Source of the DNA: Pseudomonas fluorescens
GTDB lineage: Bacteria > Pseudomonadota > Gammaproteobacteria > Pseudomonadales > Pseudomonadaceae
DNA: 64,000 nucleotides
Assembly (NCBI RefSeq): GCF_001902145.1
Contig: NZ_MRST01000017.1
Span: forward strand, 1-64,000
Direction of reading: 5' to 3'
Shown: one piece after another, positions 8,118 to 17,506 of the stretch
Layout: each line of letters begins with the position of its first letter
Position numbering within the stretch: position 1 is the stretch's first letter
The notes under the pieces: model-generated
Database searches by the model: none
What the model was told of the DNA's origin: nothing
Seen by the model: only the letters and a program-made list of their open reading frames with translations
Position numbers and translations under genes: made by a program

Positions 8118-8636
8118 TTAGCCGCCGGCCACTGGACTGCGCCAGTCGTCCGAACCGGACGTCCCGGCGACCTCGTGAGTCCAGATGATCTTGCGATAGC
8201 TGAAGTGCACGTCCTCCAGATGGGTGAAGTGGGCGTTTTCGGGGGCCTGGCAGTTGGGCATGCGCGATTGGATGTCCACGATGGTCGCGCCTTCCAGTTC
8301 AATGGTGAAGTAGTGCTCCAGGGTCCCGGAGGAAGAGTTGCGCAGCCATTCCAGCCGGCAGGACACTTCTTCGCCGGTAGTCAGGGCGCTGAACAGCAAG
8401 GGTGAGGATTTATCGAAAACCTTGCTGATCATCAGCGGTTTGTGCACGCGCTGACCGGTTGGCTGGCCGGATTGCGGGTCGCGAGGAATGATCACCTGGT
8501 GAGCAAATGCTTGTACCAGTATCTGGTCCTCATGACCTTCCTGATAAATGCTGCCTACCGAGTCCTGAGTAAATGTGCCTGCCGTAATCAAACCTTGTTT
8601 GACACCGGTGATGGAGAGATACGCGGGTGTTGGCAT
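8118..8636 (-). CDS. hcp: Hcp, type VI secretion tube protein
   Basis: 172 aa, the normal Hcp length: MPTPAYLSITGVKQGLITAGTFT, then GHEDQILVQAFAHQVIIPRDPQSGQPTGQRVHKPLMISKVFDKSSPLLF and C-terminal VHFSYRKIIWTHEVAGTSGSDDWR. This is the hexameric ring protein that stacks into the T6SS inner tube and is exported. The start at 8636 has AAGGAAA upstream; a longer frame adds a hydrophobic stretch not found in Hcp. Transcribed away from tssA. A sigma54-like promoter lies about 70 bp upstream. The stop codon directly touches a degenerate repeat copy, so the original downstream DNA may have been lost. Confidence 0.95.
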   Translation of the reverse strand: MPTPAYLSITGVKQGLITAGTFTQDSVGSIYQEGHEDQILVQAFAHQVIIPRDPQSGQPTGQRVHKPLMISKVFDKSSPLLFSALTTGEEVSCRLEWLRNSSSGTLEHYFTIELEGATIVDIQSRMPNCQAPENAHFTHLEDVHFSYRKIIWTHEVAGTSGSDDWRSPVAGG

Positions 8637-8704
8637 GACGGGTTTCCTTGCCTGATTGAGTAGGTATTGCCGAACAGCAAAAGCGCTGAAGGGGCAGAGG
8701 CCTA

Positions 8705-8722
8705 TAACAAGAAGCGTGCCTG
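8705..8722 (-). promoter_or_regulatory. Sigma54-type promoter for hcp
   Basis: The minus strand reads AGGCACGCTTCTTGTT. The -24 GG and the -12 G are separated by the expected 10 bases, with CACG and TTG as in the TGGCACG-N4-TTGCA consensus; the main departure is C to T in the -12 element. Transcription would start near 8695, giving a leader of about 60 nt. The locus encodes a sigma54 activator, which supports this reading. Confidence 0.6.
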
Positions 8723-8829
8723 AAAGTATGAAAGCCAATGAAATAAAGACCAAGGCGGCTCTGTGTTCGTTTGTTCAGAGCTTATTGTCGAGCGGTAGGT
8801 GGATTTCAGCGCTATTAGTTTCACGCCTG

Positions 8830-8847
8830 CGCGCACTTAGTTGCTCA
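8830..8847. promoter_or_regulatory. Upstream activator-like site, imperfect copy
   Basis: CGCGCACTTAGTTGCTCA agrees at 14 of 18 positions with the perfect dyad 81 bp further on. Candidate second binding site of the sigma54 activator between hcp and tssA. Confidence 0.4.
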
Positions 8848-8910
8848 TGCCCTATAAGTTGTAAATGCGCGGCTGTCGGAGATAAAGCGTGGTTTTTTCC
8901 GATGAAGAGG

Positions 8911-8928
8911 TGCGCAAATAGTTGCGCA
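8911..8928. promoter_or_regulatory. Perfect dyad, candidate activator binding site (UAS)
   Basis: TGCGCAA-ATAG-TTGCGCA, perfect 7-bp arms, in the 469-bp divergent space between hcp and tssA. Position, symmetry and the partial copy at 8830 fit an enhancer for the sigma54 activator encoded at 15942. I found no clean plus-strand sigma54 promoter in front of tssA. Confidence 0.5.
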
Positions 8929-9105
8929 TTCCTTTATTTGTTGGGTGTGTAGGACGTTTCTTAAGTTCCGTTCCGTTACTTGCTGATTGTTTTCGTCGTG
9001 GCTAAGGTTCACTCACTTCGATGAGTTTTGAATGGAAGTTCAAGGGCGTTTCGACAATGGCGTTAAGTCCTCCTATTTACCTCGGACGGATGTGTGCAAC
9101 TCAAA

Positions 9106-10647
9106 ATGGCTTATTCAGAAGAACTTTATGTTCATTACCGCAAGCTTGCACGGAAAGCATGTTGCTCAAGCAGTTTTGTTGGTAGTGACGTGCGTTTTTC
9201 GAGCGAGTTTGAAGCGCTGGAGGCCGAGCTTGGCAAAGCCCAGTCTATCCATGTTGCGGGCCAGCCGGATTGGCAGAAGGTCAGCGAAATCAGCGAGCAT
9301 TTGCTGCGTGATCACTCCAAGGATCTACGCGTCGCCGTCTGGTTGGTCTGGGCCCTGTATCAACGTGATTCATTTGCCGGATTGCTGGCCGGTCTCGGTT
9401 TGCTGCGTGACCTGTGTGAACTCCATTGGGAGCAGGTTTACCCTGGCAAGCTACGAACCCGAGCTGCGGCGTTTGGCTGGCTGGTGTCGCGCCTTGAGCA
9501 AGCGTTTGCACTCAACCCGTCGCTCAGCGATCAACGGCCTTTATTCCAGGCGCTGTTGGAACACCTGGCATGTCTCGACCAGCTATGGGGCGAACAACTT
9601 GGAAGCGATGCACCTTTGCTGCTGCCGATTCGCCGGCAATTGTCGGAGCGCTTGGCGCAGGGTGTATCCGAACCTGGCGGTGTCGCGAACGTCATTGCCC
9701 AGGTCAAGCAGACGACCCAGTTGCTGAGTCCCGGGCAACCGATCAACAACGAAAAAGACGCGCACAGACTGCTGCGCACTTTACAGGAGCAGGCCCGCCC
9801 GTTATGTGCCTGGTGGTTGCGCCAGGACGCAACCGACCTGCGTGCCTTGCGCCTGGGTCGAACCCTGGCGTGGTTGATGCTCGTCAATTATCCCGACGCC
9901 AACAGTGAGCGAGTAACGGCGTTGCGCCCGTTGGTCGCGGACAAGCGCAAGCGCTATCAAGAGCGTCTCAGCCAAGGCCATCACGCCGATCTGTTGCCTG
10001 AGCTTGAGGTAAGCCTGGCGGGTGCGTTGTTCTGGTTGGATGGTTTGCGCATGGTCTGGGAGTGCCTGGACGCCTTGCATGCAAACCTGGCCATGACTGA
10101 ACTGGAGATGCATTTGGCTCTGCTGCTGCAGCGCCTGCCGCACCTGCCTGAATATCGGTTCAACGACGGCACCCCCTTTGCCGACCCTGCGACAGGTGAG
10201 TGGATCGCGCTGCATGTGATGCGTCACGTGCACAAGCCCGAGCCCTCCCATGTTGTCACCGACAGTGACACGCAGCCCTGGGAGATCGCATTGCAAGCGG
10301 TGATGCCTTGCCTGCGAAAGGACGGCCTCAAGGCAGCAGTGGCCGTACTCAAGCAAGGGCTGCAGGCGGCGTGCGGTGATCGAGCGCGCTTTCATTGGCG
10401 CCTGGCGCTGGCCAGGTTGTGCGTGGCGGCTGGCAAGCATGAGCTGGCCAGGCTTCAGCTGGAAGAACTCGACCTTCAATTACAGCGCACAGGTCTGGAA
10501 AGTTGGGAGCCGGTGCTGACCTTGCAAGTCGGCAAGCTTCTGTACCGCTGCTATGAGCTGTTGCCACAAACCCAGCCCATATGCGACTGCAAAGACGCAC
10601 TGTATCGCAGGTTGTGCCATTTCGATCTTGAAGCAGTACTTGAATAG
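9106..10647 (+). CDS. tssA: TssA (ImpA/VasJ family), T6SS cap/baseplate coordinator
   Basis: About 513 aa. The N-terminal ImpA_N domain has DWQKVSEISEHLLRDHSKDLRVAVWLVWALYQRDSFAGLLAGLGLLRDLCELHWEQVYP. The C-terminal helical VasJ-type domain runs to the end. TssA organises sheath-tube polymerisation at the baseplate or distal cap. The start is uncertain: ATG 9106 lacks a good ribosome site, and GTG 9094 in the same frame is only a few bases after GGACGGA. First gene of the plus-strand locus; tssB follows after 25 bp. Confidence 0.92.
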   Translation: MAYSEELYVHYRKLARKACCSSSFVGSDVRFSSEFEALEAELGKAQSIHVAGQPDWQKVSEISEHLLRDHSKDLRVAVWLVWALYQRDSFAGLLAGLGLLRDLCELHWEQVYPGKLRTRAAAFGWLVSRLEQAFALNPSLSDQRPLFQALLEHLACLDQLWGEQLGSDAPLLLPIRRQLSERLAQGVSEPGGVANVIAQVKQTTQLLSPGQPINNEKDAHRLLRTLQEQARPLCAWWLRQDATDLRALRLGRTLAWLMLVNYPDANSERVTALRPLVADKRKRYQERLSQGHHADLLPELEVSLAGALFWLDGLRMVWECLDALHANLAMTELEMHLALLLQRLPHLPEYRFNDGTPFADPATGEWIALHVMRHVHKPEPSHVVTDSDTQPWEIALQAVMPCLRKDGLKAAVAVLKQGLQAACGDRARFHWRLALARLCVAAGKHELARLQLEELDLQLQRTGLESWEPVLTLQVGKLLYRCYELLPQTQPICDCKDALYRRLCHFDLEAVLE

Positions 10648-10672
10648 CGCCTCATCAAAAAGGAAAAGCACC

Positions 10673-11182
10673 ATGGCCAAAGACGGTTCGGTAGCCCCCA
10701 AGGAACGTATCAATATTACTTTCAAACCCGCCGTCGGTGGGGCCCAGGAAGAAGTCGAGCTGCCGTTGAAGCTGCTGGTGCTGGGAGATTTTTCCCAGCG
10801 TGCGGACCCACGCAAACTCGAAGAGCGCAAGCCCATCGGTATCGACAAGCACACCTTTGACGAGGTGTTGGCCAAGCAAGCCTTGAGCCTGACGCTGAGC
10901 GTAACCAATCGCCTGCAGGATACCGCTGATGTGGAGGAGTTGCCGATCCAGGTGCAGATCAACGCCATGAGGGACTTCAACCCCGCAAATCTGGTCGAGC
11001 AGATCCCTGCGTTGCAAAAGCTGATGGCATTGCGTGAAGCCTTGGTGGCGCTCAAGGGGCCGCTGGGTAACACACCGAACTTTCGCAAGGCTATCGAGCA
11101 GGCATTGGCCAATGACGATTCCCGCGCTCGAGTCCTGGCCGAACTGGGGCTGGACAGCCCTCAAGCATTGCCGTTTCAGTAA
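10673..11182 (+). CDS. tssB: TssB (VipA), contractile sheath small subunit
   Basis: 169 aa, the usual size, starting MAKDGSVAPKERINITFKP with the family hallmark ELPLKLLVLGDFS and the C-terminal NTPNFRKAIEQAL region. Pairs with TssC to build the contractile sheath in the cytoplasm. AAGGAAA lies 8 bases before ATG 10673. tssC follows 15 bp later. Confidence 0.97.
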   Translation: MAKDGSVAPKERINITFKPAVGGAQEEVELPLKLLVLGDFSQRADPRKLEERKPIGIDKHTFDEVLAKQALSLTLSVTNRLQDTADVEELPIQVQINAMRDFNPANLVEQIPALQKLMALREALVALKGPLGNTPNFRKAIEQALANDDSRARVLAELGLDSPQALPFQ

Positions 11183-11197
11183 AGGGACACTGACACC

Positions 11198-12676
11198 ATG
11201 AACACGATTGAACACAGCTCGAAAATCGTACAAACCACCGAAACCTGCAGCATCCTCGATAACATCATTGCCCAGACCTTGCTCAGCGCCGACGACGAGG
11301 CTTATGGCATCGCCAAGCGCGGCGTGTCGGCGTTCATTGCAGAGCTGCTCAAGCCACACAACTGTGATGAGCCGGTAAAGAAACACCTGGTCGACCGCAT
11401 GATTGCCGAGATCGATACCAAGCTCAGCCAGCAAATGGATGAAATCCTGCACCATCCGGACTTCCAGGCACTGGAGGCTTCCTGGCGAGGCTTGCAGTTG
11501 CTGGTCGAGCGCACCAATTTTCGCGAGAACATCAAGATCGAGCTCTTGAATGTCTCGCGCCAGGACCTTCTGGACGATTTCGAAGACTCATCGGAGATCA
11601 CCCAGTCCGGGCTTTACAAACATGTCTACAGCGCTGAATACGGCCAGTTCGGCGGACAGCCGGTGGGCGCAATCATTGCCAACTACTTTCTCTCGCCCAA
11701 CGCACCTGACGTGAAGCTGCTGCAGTACGCATCCAGCGTCGCCAGCATGGCCCATGCGCCTTTTATCGCCGCTGCCGGGCCCGGTTTCTTCGGTTTGGAA
11801 AGTTTCACCGGGCTGCCTGACCTCAAGGATCTGCGAGATCATTTCGAAGGTCCGCAATTTGCCAAGTGGCAAAGTTTCCGGCAGAGCGAAGACGCCCGTT
11901 ATATCGGCCTTACGGTACCGCGCTTTCTATTGCGTACCCCGTATGACCCCCTTGAGTACCCAGTCAAGACCTTTGCCTACCAGGAGAATGTGGTTAATAG
12001 CCACGAGCATTACTTGTGGGGCAATACCGCCTATGCCTTTGCCACCCGCCTGACCGACAGCTTCGCGCGATTTCGCTGGTGCCCGAACATTATCGGCCCG
12101 CAAAGCGGCGGAACGGTCGAGGACCTTCCGCTGCATCACTTCCAGAGCATGGGCGAGATCGAAACCAAGATTCCTACCGAGGTGCTGGTATCGGACCGAC
12201 GCGAATACGAGTTGGCACAAGAAGGTTTCATCGCCTTGACCATGCGCAAAGGCAGCGATAACGCGGCGTTCTTTTCCGCCAGCTCCGTGCAGAAGCCCAA
12301 ATCCTTTGGCATCAGTGAGGAGGGCAGGGCCGCAGAGCTGAATTACCGGCTGGGCACCCAGTTGCCTTACATGATGGTAGTCAACCGCCTGGCGCACTAC
12401 CTCAAAGTGCTGCAGCGCGAGCAGTTGGGCGCATGGAAAGAGCGCACAGACCTGGAGTTGGAACTCAACAAGTGGATTCGCCAGTACGTGGCGGACCAGG
12501 AAAACCCTAGTGCCGAAGTACGTGGGCGGCGCCCGTTGCGAGCTGCACGCATTGTCGTCAGTGATGTCGATGGCGAACCTGGCTGGTACCGGGTCAACCT
12601 GACTGTGCGCCCGCATTTCAAGTACATGGGGGCAGATTTCACTTTGTCCCTGGTCGGTAAGCTGGATAAAGAATGA
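11198..12676 (+). CDS. tssC: TssC (VipB), contractile sheath large subunit
   Basis: 492 aa, full family length. Typical blocks: HHPDFQALEASWRGLQLLV, EYGQFGGQPVGAIIANY, LYKHVYSAEYG, WGNTAYAFATRLTDSFARFRWCPNI and the final MGADFTLSLVGKLDKE. Forms the sheath wall together with TssB. Normally the sheath is disassembled by ClpV, whose gene is ruined here. The stop overlaps tssE by 4 bp (ATGA). Confidence 0.97.
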   Translation: MNTIEHSSKIVQTTETCSILDNIIAQTLLSADDEAYGIAKRGVSAFIAELLKPHNCDEPVKKHLVDRMIAEIDTKLSQQMDEILHHPDFQALEASWRGLQLLVERTNFRENIKIELLNVSRQDLLDDFEDSSEITQSGLYKHVYSAEYGQFGGQPVGAIIANYFLSPNAPDVKLLQYASSVASMAHAPFIAAAGPGFFGLESFTGLPDLKDLRDHFEGPQFAKWQSFRQSEDARYIGLTVPRFLLRTPYDPLEYPVKTFAYQENVVNSHEHYLWGNTAYAFATRLTDSFARFRWCPNIIGPQSGGTVEDLPLHHFQSMGEIETKIPTEVLVSDRREYELAQEGFIALTMRKGSDNAAFFSASSVQKPKSFGISEEGRAAELNYRLGTQLPYMMVVNRLAHYLKVLQREQLGAWKERTDLELELNKWIRQYVADQENPSAEVRGRRPLRAARIVVSDVDGEPGWYRVNLTVRPHFKYMGADFTLSLVGKLDKE

Positions 12677-13092
12677 GCAGAGGCTACGGCATGCCAGAGC
12701 ACAGCAGCCTTTTCGAACGCCTGGAATGCGGTGCGTCGCCCCCGGAGGGCGGGGCGGCGTCCATTGCTGCCCATCTGGGGAAAATGCTCAGCACTCGCGC
12801 GGGCAGTGTCAAGACACTGCCTGATTATGGGCTGCCGGACCTCAATGACATGCGGCTTAGCTTGCATGAGTCTTTGAGCCAGTCGCGTCTACATATAGAG
12901 CGCTTTATCCAGGCCTATGAACCGCGGTTGACGAATGCACGTGTCAGGCTGTTGCCGGGTGCGCGTGAATCCTTGGAATTGGCGTTTGCCATCGAGGCTG
13001 AGCGGGCCATTGACGGCATCCTGCAGCCCGTGGTGTTCCACGTCCGCCTCACGGATGCCGGGCGGGTTGAGGTTTTTACCGATGACGCTTGA
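12673..13092 (+). CDS. tssE: TssE (gp25-like), baseplate wedge protein
   Basis: 139 aa, homologous to phage T4 gp25. The hallmark SVKTLPDYGLPDLND lies near residue 45-60, followed by helices and ARVRLLPGARESLELAFAIEAE. Baseplate component that links sheath to wedge. Starts inside the tssC stop and ends overlapping tssF by 11 bp, showing tight coupling. Confidence 0.95.
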   Translation: MSRGYGMPEHSSLFERLECGASPPEGGAASIAAHLGKMLSTRAGSVKTLPDYGLPDLNDMRLSLHESLSQSRLHIERFIQAYEPRLTNARVRLLPGARESLELAFAIEAERAIDGILQPVVFHVRLTDAGRVEVFTDDA

Positions 13093-14869
13093 CCGATATT
13101 TTCAAAGCGAACTCAGTGCTCTGCGCCAACTGGGCAGGCGTTTTTCAGAGCGCAATCCCGCCCTGGCGCCGTTTCTCGCCGAGGCTGGCCAGGACCCGGA
13201 TGTCGAACGCTTGTTGGAGGGCTTTGCCTTTTTGACCGCGCGCCTGCGCCAGAAGCTGGATGACGAACTGCCGGAGTTGACGCATTCGTTGATGCATTTG
13301 CTCTGGCCTCATTACATGCGGCCTATACCGGCCTTCAGCATCCTGCAATTCGACCCGTTGAAACGCGCTGGTCCCCGTGTTCGTGTGGGTCGGGACACCA
13401 CGGTGGAAAGCGCCACCGTCCACGGCGAGCGTTGCCGGTTCCGCACATGCTACGCCACCGATGTCATGCCCCTGCAACTCAGCGGCCTGGAATACAGGAG
13501 CCAGGGCGAAGGGGCCCGTCTGGATTTGCACCTGAGCATGAGTGTCGCAGGTAACTTCAGCGAGTTGGCATTTGATTCACTGCGCTTGCACCTGGCCGGA
13601 GACCCCTATGTCAGTCAGGGCCTGTATCTGAACCTGTTGCGTCATCTCGATGGGATCTGCCTGCTGCTACTGGATCACGACGGTATGCCGATCATCGCCA
13701 GCGATGGCAAGCCCGTGATGCTACGGCTCGCTGCTGACCAGGTCCGGCCGGTGGGGTTCTCAAGGGAGCAGGCGTTGATCCCTTATCCGCAGAATACCCT
13801 GGGGGGTTATCGACACCTGCAGGAGTACTTTGCTTTTCCCGAGAAGTACCTGTTTGTCGACGTCGAAGGTCTGAGTGTGCTGCACACGCTGTCTCACGAG
13901 CTGCTCCGGCAGGCGCATGGCATGGTGATGCGCTTTGAACATCGAACTCAGGGCCGTGCCCCCCAGCGTCCCACCCTGGACAACATAAAGTTGTACTGCA
14001 CGCCCATCGTCAACCTGTTCAAGCAGGATGCGATTCCTATTCGCCTGGATGGAAAGCAGGATGAGTACCTCTTGGTGCCCGGGGAATATACGCCGGGTAA
14101 TGCCAGCGTCTTTTCCGTGGATCAGGTCACCGGTTGGCGCCCCGGTGGCTTGGGCTATCAAACCTACGTGCCGTTCGAGTCGTTTGAGCATGACTGCGAG
14201 ACTGAGCCCCTGGCGGCACCGCCCAGTTATAGCATTCGCCAACGCTCGTCGATTCAACATGCCGGGCTCGATACCTGGATGGGGTTTGGCAACCGCCGCG
14301 AACGGGGCCATGAAACCTTGTCGGTCGAACTGACCTGTACTAATTGCAACCTGCCACGCCAACTGCGTGCGGGTGATATCAATCAACCCGGTGAGCAGAC
14401 GCCGGAGTCGTTGACGTTCCGCAACATCACCGCGCCAACGGCGAGCTTCGCACCACCAGTGGACCAGGACTTTCTGTGGAAGCTCATCAGCAACATGTCG
14501 CTCAACTATTTGTCGTTGACCGATATCAATGCCTTGAAAGTGATTCTGGAGGCCTACGATTTGCCGCGTTATTACGATCGCCAGGCGCTGAAGGTCAGCC
14601 AGAAAAGACTGGGCGCCTTGCGCTCCATCCGCCAAGAGCCAGTGGACCGCCTGCACCGCGGGCTGCCCATCCGAGGCGTGCGGATCGACCTGACGGTCGA
14701 TTCCCAGGGCTTTGTTGGTCAGGGCGACCTGTTTGTATTCGCTTGCGTTCTAAATGAGTTTTTTGCGCTTTATGCCAGCCTCAATTCGTATCACGAGTTG
14801 CGGGTCATCAGCACACAAGGAGACGTGTATCTATGGCCATCCCAGATGGGACAGCAACCCCTGCTCTGA
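13082..14869 (+). CDS. tssF: TssF (VasA), baseplate protein
   Basis: 595 aa, starting MTLDRYFQSELSALRQLGRRFSERNP, the standard TssF N-terminus, then AEAGQDPDVERLLEGFAFLTARLRQKLDDELPELTHSLMHLLWPHYMRPIP. Full length for the family. Forms the baseplate wedge with TssG and TssE. The start inside the tssE 3' end excludes a longer upstream frame. It overlaps tssG by 37 bp. Confidence 0.96.
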   Translation: MTLDRYFQSELSALRQLGRRFSERNPALAPFLAEAGQDPDVERLLEGFAFLTARLRQKLDDELPELTHSLMHLLWPHYMRPIPAFSILQFDPLKRAGPRVRVGRDTTVESATVHGERCRFRTCYATDVMPLQLSGLEYRSQGEGARLDLHLSMSVAGNFSELAFDSLRLHLAGDPYVSQGLYLNLLRHLDGICLLLLDHDGMPIIASDGKPVMLRLAADQVRPVGFSREQALIPYPQNTLGGYRHLQEYFAFPEKYLFVDVEGLSVLHTLSHELLRQAHGMVMRFEHRTQGRAPQRPTLDNIKLYCTPIVNLFKQDAIPIRLDGKQDEYLLVPGEYTPGNASVFSVDQVTGWRPGGLGYQTYVPFESFEHDCETEPLAAPPSYSIRQRSSIQHAGLDTWMGFGNRRERGHETLSVELTCTNCNLPRQLRAGDINQPGEQTPESLTFRNITAPTASFAPPVDQDFLWKLISNMSLNYLSLTDINALKVILEAYDLPRYYDRQALKVSQKRLGALRSIRQEPVDRLHRGLPIRGVRIDLTVDSQGFVGQGDLFVFACVLNEFFALYASLNSYHELRVISTQGDVYLWPSQMGQQPLL

Positions 14870-15858
14870 CTCAACTTTGTCGCGTTATCCGTGAGTACAC
14901 GTTATTTCAGGCGGTTCTGCAGGTTACAGAGCGTTTGCGCGAGGCCCATCCGCTTTTAGATGACGACGCGCTGTACGACCAGTTGGAATTCCAGGCCAAC
15001 CCTGGTCTCGGGTTTGCCGCGCACGATATTGACCGGGTGGAGTTCTTTAGGGAACAGGGCCAATTGCGCGCACGCCTGCGTCTGAATGTGTTGGGGTTAT
15101 TCGGTGCGGGGTCACCACTGCCCGCGTTCTATGGTGAGCAGGCATTCGCTGAGCGCTCGGGTGGCAACCCGACTCGAGATTTCCTCGACCTGTTCCACCA
15201 TCGGCTGCACCGGCTGATGCTGCCGATCTGGCGCAAATACCGCTATCGGGCGTGTTTCCAGGCAGGTGCCAACGATAGGTTTTCCGAGCAAATGTTTGCC
15301 TTGATGGGGCTGGGCGCAGCCGCGATCCGGGGCGTTTGCCAAGTCGATTGCAAGCGCCTGCTGCCGTACCTTGGCTTGCTGAGTTCACGGGTGCATTCGG
15401 CGGCGTTGATCGAGTCGGTCCTGCGTTACTACTTCATGCACGAGGCGTTGTTTCTAGAGCAATGGGTTGCACGTACGGTCGAGGTCTGCCAGATGCAGCG
15501 CAATGATCTGGGGCGGGCCAATAGTGCTCTTGGCGAGGACTTGGTCCTGGGGCACCGCATCGCTGACCGCAGTGGCAAGTTCAGGGTGCATGTCCGGGCG
15601 CTGTGCTGGGAGCGTTTCCACGATTTCCTGCCCACCGGAAGTGCCTACCAACCACTGCGTTCGCTGGTGCGCCTGACCCTGCGGGACCCGTTGGACTACG
15701 ACCTGCGCCTGATGTTGGCGCAGGGTCAGATCAAGGCCTTGCATATTGGCGAGAACACGGTTTGCCGCCTGGGCTGGACCACTTGGCTGGCGCATGAACA
15801 GGCCGATGGCGTGGTCACGCTGACCCACAATTCATCAGGGATTAATGACCATGATTAA
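14833..15858 (+). CDS. tssG: TssG (VasB), baseplate protein
   Basis: 341 aa, with LFQAVLQVTERLREAHPLL near the N-terminus and FQANPGLGFAAHDI, NVLGLFGAGSPLPAFYGE and RDFLDLFHHRLHRLMLPIWRKYRY as in TssG. The start ATG 14833 has CAAGGAGA upstream. It ends at 15858, overlapping by 8 bp the start of the clpV remnant, which preserves the ancestral tssG-clpV overlap. Confidence 0.95.
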   Translation: MAIPDGTATPALTQLCRVIREYTLFQAVLQVTERLREAHPLLDDDALYDQLEFQANPGLGFAAHDIDRVEFFREQGQLRARLRLNVLGLFGAGSPLPAFYGEQAFAERSGGNPTRDFLDLFHHRLHRLMLPIWRKYRYRACFQAGANDRFSEQMFALMGLGAAAIRGVCQVDCKRLLPYLGLLSSRVHSAALIESVLRYYFMHEALFLEQWVARTVEVCQMQRNDLGRANSALGEDLVLGHRIADRSGKFRVHVRALCWERFHDFLPTGSAYQPLRSLVRLTLRDPLDYDLRLMLAQGQIKALHIGENTVCRLGWTTWLAHEQADGVVTLTHNSSGINDHD

Positions 15859-15945
15859 TGCGCACTTGCACCAACTGATCGGCGCGCTGTCGGCAAGACC
15901 GACACAGTGCTGGCCCTGGCGTGTTTCGACGAGTGCAGCCCATGA
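15851..15945 (+). pseudogene. clpV: Remnant of clpV (tssH), internally deleted
   Basis: In HSI-II-type loci the clpV ATPase gene (about 2.6 kb) lies between tssG and the sigma54 activator. Here only 95 bp remain. Frame 1 from ATG 15851 gives MINAHLHQLIGAL, a ClpV-like N-terminus. From 15889 another frame reads VGKTDTVLALA, matching the GVGKTETALALA Walker A of the second AAA domain. This frame closes with TGA overlapping the activator ATG (ATGA), as an original clpV end would. Two large internal deletions plus a frame change explain it. The only intact reading frame is 33 codons. Another clpV elsewhere in the genome cannot be excluded. Confidence 0.8.
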
Positions 15946-17471
15946 CCGATAACCTGCTTGGTAAAGAGGCCGACCCGCTGGTTTATGTCGACGCGCTGTC
16001 TGCCTGTTTCACACGCTTGGGGTTCGAGCGCGATGAACATTCGTTACTTGAAGGATGCGTTACCGGGGCGGCACGGCTGAGCCAGTGTGAGCTCAGCCAA
16101 TTGTATCTGCTAGACGAAGTGACCGGCCGGCTTGAACTGATCGCTCAACATATGGCCCAGATACCATCGCTCTCCGTTGCGCCTGCGTGTCCCGATCAGT
16201 CCCACCAAGGGCTGCTGCACGACACCTTGAACCAGGGCTCTGTCCTGAGTCTTGAGGATGTGCAAGACAGTGGGTACGACACCCGCTTCCTGCCGGCAAT
16301 GGCGATACCCTGGCGTGCGCTATTGATCGTGCCGCTGCTCAGCCGATGCAAATGTATGACCGGTGTGCTGGTCTTCGCCCGCCAACAGTCGGCCCAGTTG
16401 CGAGGCTACGCCTCATCCTTGGGGCACTTGGGCAGCTTCGCCGTGAATCAGTTACTCGCACTGCGCGATATCCAGCCCATCGTTGGCACAAAGCGCAGAT
16501 GCGACAAACCGTTGGCTGGAACATATGGCTTGATTGGCACCAGTGCGGCAATGGAGCAGGCGTGCCGGCTGATCAGTAAAGTGCTGCACACGCCTTATAC
16601 CGTGCTGCTGCACGGTGAGACCGGCACTGGCAAGGAAGTGGTGGCCCGTGCCATCCATGCCGCCGGGCCGCGCAAGGCCAAGGCCTTTGTCGTGCAGAAC
16701 TGCGCAGCGTTCCCGGAGGGGTTGCTTGAAAGCGAACTGTTCGGCTACCGAAAAGGCGCGTTCACTGGCGCCGAGCGCAATCACGCGGGACTGTTCGACG
16801 CTGCGCATGGCGGTACGTTGCTGTTGGATGAGATCGGCGATATGCCGCTGTCACTGCAAGCCAAGTTGCTGCGGGTACTGCAGGAGGGCGAGGTTCGCCC
16901 ACTGGGTACCAGTGCAGCCCATAAGGTTGATGTCCGCATCATTGCTGCCACCCATCGCGACCTCGCGGCGATGGTTGCCGAGGGGCGCTTTCGCGAGGAT
17001 CTCTATTATCGGCTTGCTCAGTTTCCCATCACTTTACCGGCCCTGCGCGAGCGAGACGGCGATGTACAGCAACTGGCGCGCTATTTCACGGACAAGGTTT
17101 GCGAAGCGCTGAAAAGGTCGCCTGTCGATTGGTCGAATACCGCCCTTGATCAACTTTCCAGCCACAGCTTCCCCGGCAACATACGCGAGCTCAAATGCCT
17201 GGTGGAGCGCGCCGTGCTGTTGTGTGACGACAGCGTGATCCGACCGGAGCATCTGGCGCTGCCGATGACACTGATGCCAGCCGCTACCGATGAAGCGACC
17301 CTGCGCCAGCGCATGGAGCGAGTGGAGCGCACGTTCCTGCTCGATTGCCTGCACAAGAATCGCGGTAATCGCACCCGCACGGCACGAGAGCTAGGGGTTG
17401 CCCGGCGTACGCTGCTCTACCGTCTTGCCCGCTTGAACATTCCCTTTGGCGATGCCAGGGAAGAGCGCTGA
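15942..17471 (+). CDS. sfa2: Sigma54-dependent activator of the T6SS locus (Sfa2/VasH-like)
   Basis: 509 aa. N-terminal GAF-like domain (about 30-180), then an AAA+ domain (about 195-435) with Walker A GETGTGKE, the sigma54-contact loop GAFTGA, Walker [11 protein letters not shown] and the FPGNIRELK segment. A Fis-type HTH sits at the C-terminus ([23 protein letters not shown]). It remodels sigma54 holoenzyme at T6SS promoters. The start at 15942 overlaps the end of the clpV remnant and has no clear ribosome site of its own, so the deletion may have changed its expression. Confidence 0.93.
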   Translation: MTDNLLGKEADPLVYVDALSACFTRLGFERDEHSLLEGCVTGAARLSQCELSQLYLLDEVTGRLELIAQHMAQIPSLSVAPACPDQSHQGLLHDTLNQGSVLSLEDVQDSGYDTRFLPAMAIPWRALLIVPLLSRCKCMTGVLVFARQQSAQLRGYASSLGHLGSFAVNQLLALRDIQPIVGTKRRCDKPLAGTYGLIGTSAAMEQACRLISKVLHTPYTVLLHGETGTGKEVVARAIHAAGPRKAKAFVVQNCAAFPEGLLESELFGYRKGAFTGAERNHAGLFDAAHGGTLLLDEIGDMPLSLQAKLLRVLQEGEVRPLGTSAAHKVDVRIIAATHRDLAAMVAEGRFREDLYYRLAQFPITLPALRERDGDVQQLARYFTDKVCEALKRSPVDWSNTALDQLSSHSFPGNIRELKCLVERAVLLCDDSVIRPEHLALPMTLMPAATDEATLRQRMERVERTFLLDCLHKNRGNRTRTARELGVARRTLLYRLARLNIPFGDAREER

Positions 17472-17506
17472 ATGACGCACCTGATTTTCACTATGGGAGA
17501 AAGCCG

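Noticed and set aside
8950-9000. Sigma54 promoter GTTCCGTTACTTGCT ahead of tssA
   Set aside because: The -24 element lacks GG and matches only at a few positions; too weak to annotate.
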